From Prosthecobacter debontii (GTDB lineage: Bacteria; Verrucomicrobiota; Verrucomicrobiia; Verrucomicrobiales; Akkermansiaceae): DNA of 6,405 nucleotides. Below the pieces are notes generated by a model, which was not told where the DNA came from, did no database searches, and saw only the letters and a list, made by a program, of their open reading frames with translations. Position numbers and translations under genes: made by a program. Positions 1 to 4,921 of this stretch are shown one piece after another. The DNA is taken from the NCBI GenBank assembly GCA_945885485.1, contig CAMCYT010000148.1:1-6405 (forward strand), given 5' to 3'. How positions within the stretch are numbered: position 1 is the first letter of the stretch; the number at the start of each line of letters is the position of its first letter.

Positions 1-180
1 GAATACCTCAACGAAAGTGATGCCGAGGTTGCGTTGGATGCATTGGAGAAGCGCAATTTTCTCACGCACACCTATGAAGAGGTAACTATACTGGAGGCTC
101 TTGATCTCATCGAGACCCAATTTCAACCCATGCTGAGCCGCCTCCTTAAAACTCTACAAAAAAGATCTACCGAATTGTGA
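1..180 (+). CDS. HEPN-domain toxin / HI0074-family nucleotidyltransferase substrate-binding protein, C-terminal part
   Basis: The reading frame is open from base 1 and ends in TGA at 178-180, giving 59 visible residues. The start lies outside the window; the family is usually about 130-145 residues, so roughly the last 40 percent is present. Residues 18-25 read RNFLTHTY, which matches the HEPN motif R-x4-H-x-Y (Arg18, His23, Tyr25 of the fragment), followed by EE and a helical C-terminus. In the family, the Arg and His form the RNase active site of the dimer, and the nearby Tyr is the residue modified with AMP by the partner MNT protein in characterised HEPN/MNT pairs. The stop overlaps the GTG start of the MNT gene by 4 bp (GTGA), so the two are probably translationally coupled. 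Toxin activity in this organism is inferred; such proteins were first described only as substrate-binding partners. Confidence 0.85.
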   Translation, partial: EYLNESDAEVALDALEKRNFLTHTYEEVTILEALDLIETQFQPMLSRLLKTLQKRSTEL

Positions 181-470
181 ATGACGGACTGAATGAAAGG
201 ACGCGACATGCGATCATCGAGGTATTGAGCCAACATCCCGAGGTTGAATGTTGTGTCTTGTTTGGTTCCAGAGCGATGGGAACTTACACACACACCAGCG
301 ATATCGATCTCGCTCTATATGGCGATCTTGCTCTGCGAGACCAAGCACATATTTCAGCCGCAATGGAACAATTGTGTATTCCCTACAAAGTGGATATTGT
401 GAGAATGAAAACCGTTACCAGTCTTGAACTGCTCGATCATATCAAGCAACATGGTAAGCGATGGAAATGA
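177..470 (+). CDS. MNT-family minimal nucleotidyltransferase (MntA-type antitoxin of a HEPN/MNT pair)
   Basis: This is a 97-residue protein, a usual length for a minimal nucleotidyltransferase. The start is GTG at 177, overlapping the HEPN stop codon; no closer in-frame start fits as well. The pol-beta nucleotidyltransferase signature is complete: Gly30-Ser31, ten residues, then Asp42-Ile-Asp44 (GSx10DxD), with a third acidic residue, Asp73, in the strand YKVDIV. These residues bind Mg2+ and the nucleotide in the family. In characterised HEPN/MNT modules the antitoxin transfers AMP from ATP to the conserved Tyr of the HEPN toxin and so silences its RNase activity. All three Asp are present, so this copy looks active. 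It is cytoplasmic, with no signal peptide or membrane segment. It follows the HEPN gene directly, the normal toxin-first order. Base composition looks more A+T-rich than in the genes to the right, which could mean horizontal acquisition. A role in TA function is inferred from motifs and layout. Confidence 0.87.
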   Translation: MNDGLNERTRHAIIEVLSQHPEVECCVLFGSRAMGTYTHTSDIDLALYGDLALRDQAHISAAMEQLCIPYKVDIVRMKTVTSLELLDHIKQHGKRWK

Positions 471-509
471 ACGGTAGGATCTACCCCGACTTGGCAGGGT
501 TGACCGTAG

Positions 510-549
510 AAAGGGTAGGGTGCCATCGCTGAGGGCACCGTGCGCAGCG
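510..549 (+). repeat. REP-like palindromic unit 1
   Basis: The head AAAGGGTAGGG (510-520) is followed by a hairpin with a 6-bp perfect stem, GGTGCC (519-524) and GGCACC (534-539), around a 9-base loop, then a GCGCAGCG tail (542-549). Head, hairpin and tail line up with unit 2 on the opposite strand. It lies in the space between two converging genes, as REP elements usually do. Confidence 0.65.
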
Positions 550-590
550 AAGTGCTATAGATGTATCAATGGATTCATTCAGTGACTCAA

Positions 591-630
591 CGCTTTGCGC
601 GGCGCTCTGCGGCGAGAGCGCCCTACCTTT
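591..630 (-). repeat. REP-like palindromic unit 2
   Basis: Read on the minus strand this unit starts with AAAGGTAGGG (630-621). An 8-bp perfect stem follows (GGCGCTCT at 601-608 pairs with AGAGCGCC at 615-622, 6-base loop), then a GCGCAAAGCG tail (600-591). It is inverted relative to unit 1, with heads outward and tails facing each other over about 41 bp, so 510-630 forms an inverted pair like the double units (BIMEs) of REP families. A MITE with terminal inverted repeats is the alternative; I found no clear target-site duplication. Confidence 0.68.
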
Positions 631-642
631 GAGATTTTTCAT

Positions 643-676
643 TAGGGTCGCGGGCGGCGCCACGACCCTACCTTTT
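643..676 (-). repeat. REP-like palindromic unit 3, overlapping the hydrolase stop codon
   Basis: On the minus strand it begins AAAAGGTAGGG (676-666), the same head as units 1 and 2. The 8-bp stem is TAGGGTCG (643-650) with CGACCCTA (663-670), enclosing a G+C-rich 12-base loop. The last two codons (AAA AGG) and the TAG stop of the hydrolase gene lie inside the head. The hairpin forms just at the end of that gene and could protect or end its mRNA, but no T-run follows it, so it is not a standard intrinsic terminator. Confidence 0.6.
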
Positions 677-1447
677 CGCTTCCGCTACCAGAAGATCGAT
701 CAGTGGCTTTGGATCGGGTAGTCCGTGGGGATGGTGATCTCCGTTTTCTTTTGGGAAAAGTTTCACGCGTCCTTTGTTTTGCTCCCAAAACTCGACAATT
801 TTTCCGGCGTTATCTTCGTAGGGAACTGTGCGATCTGCGGTGCCGTGGCAGGAGATGAGTAGGACATCGGCCTTGATGGCGGGGAGGAGGTTATCGGTGG
901 GACGGATGGATTTTGCGATAGCGGCTTCATCGTCTGCGAAGCCGAACTCGGTTTTGTATTTCGCCCAGTCGCCTTTGCTGCCGTTGCTCTTTTTGGTGAG
1001 TTCAAAACCACCGGGCCAGGAGCGGATATCGCAGACGCCGTTATCGAGGTAAAGAATACTGGCGCGATCCGGATGAAGGCGAACCCATGCGTTCACATAA
1101 AGCCCGCCGCGGGAGATACCGAGTAAAGCGGGTTGCGCGGAGAGCCCGCGTTTCTCGTGGAGTTCGGTGTAGAGTTTTTCCCAAATCGCCATGGCATTTG
1201 GAGAACCGAATTTGTTGCTCTGTGCGACATAAGCTACGTGCCAGCCTTTTTCGACGAGACCACTCTCTAGCGTTTGTAGATGACCCGCGAACTCTCCGAT
1301 CCAGAGCCAAGGTTTTCCTTCTGCTGGGTTGGTGGGAACTTTTAAAGACACTTTTGCGCCATCGATTTCAAAATTCTCAGATGTGTCAGCGTGGACGGAG
1401 GTGAAGAATAGTAAGCCGGTGAGTGAGGAAATAAACAGATATCTCAT
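668..1447 (-). CDS. secreted alpha/beta hydrolase (prolyl-oligopeptidase-like serine hydrolase)
   Basis: This 259-residue protein has a clear signal peptide: Arg2, a hydrophobic stretch at about 3-17, and a likely signal peptidase I site after SVHA (residue 20). It is probably periplasmic or secreted. The nucleophile elbow is GISRGG, with Ser112. HGTADRTVP (201-209) carries the likely acid Asp205, and DHHPHG (237-242) the catalytic His, probably His238. The triad order Ser-Asp-His fits the alpha/beta hydrolase fold, and the spacing resembles the family of small hydrolases common in Planctomycetes and Verrucomicrobia, with its SWPGG and HHPHG-type motifs. The substrate is unknown; esterase or deacetylase action on polysaccharide substituents is only a guess. 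The start is ATG at 1447, chosen because it gives a complete signal peptide; no strong Shine-Dalgarno is visible upstream. It stands alone, separated from the lpxC operon by a tRNA gene, and converges on the MNT gene. Its stop codon lies within REP-like unit 3. Confidence 0.85.
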   Translation of the reverse strand: MRYLFISSLTGLLFFTSVHADTSENFEIDGAKVSLKVPTNPAEGKPWLWIGEFAGHLQTLESGLVEKGWHVAYVAQSNKFGSPNAMAIWEKLYTELHEKRGLSAQPALLGISRGGLYVNAWVRLHPDRASILYLDNGVCDIRSWPGGFELTKKSNGSKGDWAKYKTEFGFADDEAAIAKSIRPTDNLLPAIKADVLLISCHGTADRTVPYEDNAGKIVEFWEQNKGRVKLFPKENGDHHPHGLPDPKPLIDLLVAEAKR

Positions 1448-1614
1448 GGGGTTGATGGAATGAAAAATGGATGATTGTTACAATGGGAAAGCTCTTGGTA
1501 TGATAAGTCAGCAAATACCTACAGGGACGCGCGTTGTTTGCTCAGGCTGGCGTTCGTTTCCTTAAACTGATTCTATGGCTTGCCATTCGTAGCTTCCGAG
1601 ACGAAAGCGAAGAA

Positions 1615-1689
1615 TGGTGCGCGCTGCAGGGTTCGAACCTGCGACCCCGTCCGTGTGAAGGACGTGCTCTACCACTGAGCTAAGCGCGC
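1615..1689 (-). tRNA. tRNA-Val (anticodon CAC)
   Basis: The cloverleaf is complete on the minus strand. The acceptor GCGCGCT pairs perfectly with AGCGCGC. The D arm is GCTC/GAGC with loop AGTGGTA. The anticodon stem CGTCC/GGACG encloses TTCACAC, so the anticodon is CAC, reading GUG (valine). The variable loop has five bases, and the T arm GCAGG/CCTGC encloses TTCGAAC. The discriminator is A (1618) and CCA is encoded (1617-1615). The body is 72 nt, 75 with CCA. It is transcribed in the same direction as the lpxC-fabZ operon, 61 bp downstream of it. I saw no convincing promoter of its own and no T-run terminator after it, so it could be cut from a longer transcript. Confidence 0.97.
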
Positions 1690-1750
1690 GTTTGAGGGGA
1701 AGAGAGGATGAAACTGCTGGGAGGGAGTTGGCAAGTTGATTTCAAAATGA

Positions 1751-3058
1751 CTATCGGTCAAAGAGTGCGAACTTGAGGTCGGCTTCTGAGACGACTTCGC
1801 CGTTGACGAGGCAGCGGCAAGAGGTTTGGCCGATATTGCCTCGGACTTTGGTGATCGTGGCTTCGGTGATGAGAGTGTCGCCGGGCATGACGGGTTTGCG
1901 CCATTTTACGTTATCAGCGGAGAGGAAGTAGCCGATTTTTCCGAGGTTCTCCGGTTTGCGGAGCATGAGGATGGAGGAGACTTGCGCCATGCCTTCGAGT
2001 TGGAGGACGCCGGGCATGATGGGGTGGCCGGGGAAGTGGCCTTGGAAATAGGGCTCGTTGATCGAAACGTTTTTCAGGCCGGTGCAGGAATGTTCTGCGA
2101 AGTCGATGACACGATCGACCATGAGGAAAGGGTAGCGATGCGGCAGGATGCGCATGACCTCGTTGACATCGAGGACGCTCTCACCATCGGGAATGGATAT
2201 GGGCGCTGGAACCATGGCGCGCATGCGCTCGTATTCTCTCTTCAGTGTGGAAGCCATTTTGGTATTCGGGCCATGGCCGGGTTTTACGGCGATGACGTGA
2301 CCGAGGATGCGTTTACCGGAGAGCATGAGATCGCCGATGAGATCGAGAGCTTTGTGGCGTGCAAATTCGTTAGAGAAGCGCACGGGTTCTTTGGACATAA
2401 CCTCGTTACCGCGAATGACGACGGCGCTTTCAAGTGATCCACCTTTGATTAAACCTTTTTCTAACAGAGGTTTGACGTCTTCGTAATAAACAAACGTGCG
2501 GGCTGGAGCGATTTCCTTTTCGTAGGTTTCCGGTGTGACTTCGGTTGAGAAGTATTGGGTGAAACGACCATCGGGCCCGACGTTGGTGACGGAGATTTTG
2601 AAAGTTTTGCTGGGGACGATAGTGATGATCGTGCCGTCGCCCATTTCTTGGTGGATGGGCTCACGGATTTCCCAAACTTTGCGTTCAGCGGACTGAGGTA
2701 GGATCCCGGCTTTTTTGATGAGTTCTACGAAGGGGCGAGATGAGCCGTCTCCGATGGGGGGTTCGTTGGCGTCCATCTCGATAAGAGCGTTATCGATGCC
2801 CATACCTGTTAGAGCGGAAATGACATGCTCGACAGTGTGAACTTTTACCGAGCCTTCCGCGAGAGTAGTGGCGCGCTCAACGGTTTGGACCTTGTCGACA
2901 TCAGCGTTGATGAAGGGTTGGTCGGGAAGGTCGACGCGGCGGAATTTGAAGCCGTGATTTTCTGGAGCTGGTTTGAGAGTGAGGGAAACTTTTTCTCCGG
3001 TGTGGAGAGAGGTGCCTTCGAGAGTGGCGGAGCTTGCGAGTGTTTGTTGGCGGGACAT
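1751..3058 (-). CDS. lpxC/fabZ: bifunctional UDP-3-O-acyl-N-acetylglucosamine deacetylase / 3-hydroxyacyl-ACP dehydratase (LpxC-FabZ fusion)
   Basis: This 435-residue fusion covers two steps around lipid A synthesis. Residues about 1-285 are LpxC, the Zn-dependent deacetylase that commits UDP-GlcNAc to lipid A. TVEH gives Glu77 and the zinc ligand His78; RHKALDLIGDL gives His235 and Asp239, the other two ligands; PGHGPN gives the catalytic His262. Residues about 295-435 are FabZ, the dehydratase acting on (3R)-hydroxyacyl-ACP: LPHRYPFLMVDRV (305-317), catalytic His341 in FQGHFPG, and Glu355 in LEGMAQ, 14 residues later as in stand-alone FabZ. Both active sites look intact. Joining them links the enzymes that draw on the same hydroxyacyl-ACP pool; such fusions are known in Bacteroidetes and relatives and occur in Verrucomicrobia. 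I chose ATG at 3058, because MSRQQTL is where LpxC proteins normally begin. A TTG at 3085 would add nine residues (FEFFP-like) of no LpxC character. No strong Shine-Dalgarno is seen for either. It is last in the operon, about 30 bp after the unknown gene. Confidence 0.95.
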   Translation of the reverse strand: MSRQQTLASSATLEGTSLHTGEKVSLTLKPAPENHGFKFRRVDLPDQPFINADVDKVQTVERATTLAEGSVKVHTVEHVISALTGMGIDNALIEMDANEPPIGDGSSRPFVELIKKAGILPQSAERKVWEIREPIHQEMGDGTIITIVPSKTFKISVTNVGPDGRFTQYFSTEVTPETYEKEIAPARTFVYYEDVKPLLEKGLIKGGSLESAVVIRGNEVMSKEPVRFSNEFARHKALDLIGDLMLSGKRILGHVIAVKPGHGPNTKMASTLKREYERMRAMVPAPISIPDGESVLDVNEVMRILPHRYPFLMVDRVIDFAEHSCTGLKNVSINEPYFQGHFPGHPIMPGVLQLEGMAQVSSILMLRKPENLGKIGYFLSADNVKWRKPVMPGDTLITEATITKVRGNIGQTSCRCLVNGEVVSEADLKFALFDR

Positions 3059-3088
3059 GGCTATTGGGAAAAATTCAAAATTCAAATT

Positions 3089-4870
3089 TCAAGGAAGAGG
3101 GGGCTCTTCGGTTGCAGCTGGCTCTTGGTTTTCTGTTAGATCCGGCTGATCTGACTGATCTGACTGATCTGACTGATCTGACTGATTGGACGGATCTGTC
3201 TGATCTTCAGTTGCCTCAGCAGCAGATTCTGGAGTTGCCTCGGTTGTTGGCTTCTCAGTGGCAGGCTTGGGTTTTTGCTTAGGAGCTTTTGGTTTTTTGG
3301 GTTCTGGGGGTTTGGGTGGTTCTTGGACGACTAAGGTGTCATCGGTATAGAGGAGGATATGGCCTTGTTGGAGGAGCCAGAAAAGATCGGCGGCGTATTC
3401 GGCGGGAGGGGCGGTTGCACCTTCTGGTAGGACGGCTTTCCAGAGACCTTCCAATTTAGCAGGGGGGTTTTCGCGAATCCATTTCACCATTTCGCCGGGG
3501 CGCGGTGCGAGCACAGCATCGAGTGCGAGTGCGTGAGGGCGGGCGGGGCCGGTGAAGAGTTTGCCTTTGCGCTTGAAGACGGCCATGTGCTCGGCTTCGA
3601 GGGCTTTGCAAACGGCTGGGATGAGGATGGCTGCATGTTTGCGGAAGTGGTTGCCGGTGCCTTTGAGTCGGACGAGCAAACCGGGTGATAGATTTTTTCC
3701 GGAAATGGCGGCGGAGACGTTTGCTTTGCGCGCGGTTTTGAATGCCTTGTCTAAAAGCTCTGAAGCGATCATGCGTTCGAATTCCGCGCGGTCGGTGAAC
3801 CATTTGATGTCGGAGGCGGGAGCGGGGGTTTCTTCAGGCGCTGGGGTTTCTTCCGGTGCTTCTTGAGACTCTTCAGTGGGCGGCGCTTCAGATATGGACG
3901 GCTCGGAGAGATCGTCCCTGCCTTCTTCGGAAGATTCGTCTGATCCGTCGGATTGGACAGATCCGTCTGATTCTTCAATTGGTGCGGGAGCTTCTTCCAG
4001 AAGATCCGCTGGAGATTCGGCCGGCTGCGGAGGGTTGTCCCTGCTTTCTTTATCCTCTGCTGTTAGAATTCTCCAGCGGGTTTGGATTTTCATGGAGTCC
4101 AACCAAGCGTTGACGGCTTCTTCGGAGCGCTCGGTGCGGATTTTCGCCATGTAGGATTCGAGCGGCATGTGGGAGAATCGTTCGCGGTGGATGCGGCGGA
4201 TTTCGGATTGGTAGGCGTGGTAGTTCGGTGGTCCGAGCCATTCGCCGGAGATTCCGCATTTGGCGACGGATTGGAAATTTCCTTTCGGAGGATCGATCTC
4301 GACGGTGGATTCCTCGATGAATTGATTCCTCCAATCGGCTTTGAGGAAAAATTGGAGGGCTTCTTCTTTGGTGAGGAAGATGGCCTCTTCGATTTTGCAG
4401 CGGTAGAAGGAGGGTTGTTTTTCTGAAATTTCGAAATGTGCGCGGCAGCGGGCGCGCTCCGCGAGGATAATTTCCGCGACATCAAAAAGTGGATAAACGC
4501 GAGCGACGTGATGGATTTCTTTGCAGACAAGTTGGATGGCGGCTTTGTCTGGAACGAGGGTGACGTTGACGCCTTCTGCTGGGGTGATTTCTTCGCGTTG
4601 AGGTTCGGGGCGTGGGCCGGATTTTTCAAAGCGGCGGTTGCCACCACCACCGCCTTGGCGGCGGTCATCGCGTCTGTCGCCTTGGCGCGCATCGCGTTGG
4701 TTGCGGTTGTCGCGGCCGTCACGGTCGTCGCGGCCACGTGGAGTAAAATCGCTTTCCTTGGGTTCGCGAAATTTCTTTTCCGTGCCAGTGGGTTTGGCGC
4801 GCGCCCATGCTGGACCGAGTGCAAATTGGTCGAGAAGGCCTTCTAGAGGGTTGATGGGAGAGTCGCTCAC
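3089..4870 (-). CDS. conserved-looking protein of unknown function with two globular regions and long low-complexity segments
   Basis: I cannot assign a function to this 593-residue protein. It starts at GTG 4870; the next in-frame Met is residue 240, so GTG is needed to keep the N-terminal part. Residues 5-25 (core NPLEGLLDQFALGPAWAR) look like a conserved helical lead. Residues 42-82 are rich in Arg, Asp and Gly, ending in a five-Gly run, like disordered RGG-type RNA-binding tails. Residues about 100-270 look globular, with Cys116, Cys142, Cys158, Cys205 and the notable stretch KCGISGEWLGPPNYHAY (204-220); a metal site is possible but unproven. Residues 271-355 are an acidic Pro/Glu/Ser linker. 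Residues 356-516 form a second globular region. Residues 517-593 are a Pro/Lys then Ser/Asp/Gln tail containing four SDQ repeats. There is no signal peptide or membrane segment, so it is probably cytoplasmic. It sits between waaA (51 bp upstream) and lpxC-fabZ, so a link to envelope synthesis or to translation is possible but not shown. Family resemblance to other verrucomicrobial hypothetical proteins is from memory. Confidence 0.88.
   Translation of the reverse strand: MSDSPINPLEGLLDQFALGPAWARAKPTGTEKKFREPKESDFTPRGRDDRDGRDNRNQRDARQGDRRDDRRQGGGGGNRRFEKSGPRPEPQREEITPAEGVNVTLVPDKAAIQLVCKEIHHVARVYPLFDVAEIILAERARCRAHFEISEKQPSFYRCKIEEAIFLTKEEALQFFLKADWRNQFIEESTVEIDPPKGNFQSVAKCGISGEWLGPPNYHAYQSEIRRIHRERFSHMPLESYMAKIRTERSEEAVNAWLDSMKIQTRWRILTAEDKESRDNPPQPAESPADLLEEAPAPIEESDGSVQSDGSDESSEEGRDDLSEPSISEAPPTEESQEAPEETPAPEETPAPASDIKWFTDRAEFERMIASELLDKAFKTARKANVSAAISGKNLSPGLLVRLKGTGNHFRKHAAILIPAVCKALEAEHMAVFKRKGKLFTGPARPHALALDAVLAPRPGEMVKWIRENPPAKLEGLWKAVLPEGATAPPAEYAADLFWLLQQGHILLYTDDTLVVQEPPKPPEPKKPKAPKQKPKPATEKPTTEATPESAAEATEDQTDPSNQSDQSDQSDQSDQPDLTENQEPAATEEPPLP
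3146..3208. repeat. 9-bp tandem repeat (minisatellite) inside the unknown gene, C-terminal copy
   Basis: Seven 9-bp units run in tandem: four perfect CTGATCTGA (from 3146, 3155, 3164, 3173), then CTGATTGGA, CGGATCTGT and CTGATCTTC. A period of nine keeps the frame open; on the minus strand each perfect unit encodes Ser-Asp-Gln. The perfect copies suggest recent slippage or expansion, so copy number may vary between strains. Confidence 0.9.
3937..3972. repeat. 9-bp tandem repeat, degenerate second copy inside the same gene
   Basis: Four diverged 9-bp units run in tandem: CGTCTGATC, CGTCGGATT, GGACAGATC, CGTCTGATT. On the minus strand they encode the SDGSVQSDGSDE part of the acidic linker. The odd unit reading GTCCAATC on the minus strand also occurs in the array at 3146-3208 (GATCCGTCCAATC there, GATCTGTCCAATC here), which suggests a common origin of the two arrays rather than chance acidic sequence. 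Confidence 0.65.
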
Positions 4871-4921
4871 GTGCGGAAATTATGAAGTAGGTTGAGAAAA
4901 GACAAACAAGGTTTTGCGCAT

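Noticed and set aside
481..663. 60-codon open frame on the minus strand in the intergenic region
   Set aside because: It lies almost wholly within the palindromic repeats, has no family features, and its sequence is explained by the REP-like units.
1690..1750. Intrinsic terminator after lpxC-fabZ
   Set aside because: No stable hairpin followed by a T-run is present; only a 4-bp AACT/AGTT pairing was seen, so the operon may read into the tRNA gene.
1826..2437. 203-codon open frame on the plus strand
   Set aside because: It is antisense to the lpxC-fabZ coding sequence, whose motifs are clear; the open frame follows from codon bias of the real gene.
3146..3208. CRISPR-like array
   Set aside because: The units are 9 bp in direct tandem with no spacers, so it is a minisatellite in a coding sequence.
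4090..4824. 244-codon open frame on the minus strand, shifted relative to the 593-residue gene
   Set aside because: It is a frame-shadow with Ser/Lys/Pro-rich content and no motifs; the other frame has globular, conserved-looking sequence and fits the operon spacing.
4879..4909. Possible promoter before the unknown gene (minus-strand TTGTCT or TTGTTT and CATAAT)
   Set aside because: Spacing is 15 or 19 bp, not the usual 17, and the -10 element would be about 9 bp from the GTG; too weak to annotate, though a near-leaderless internal promoter cannot be excluded.
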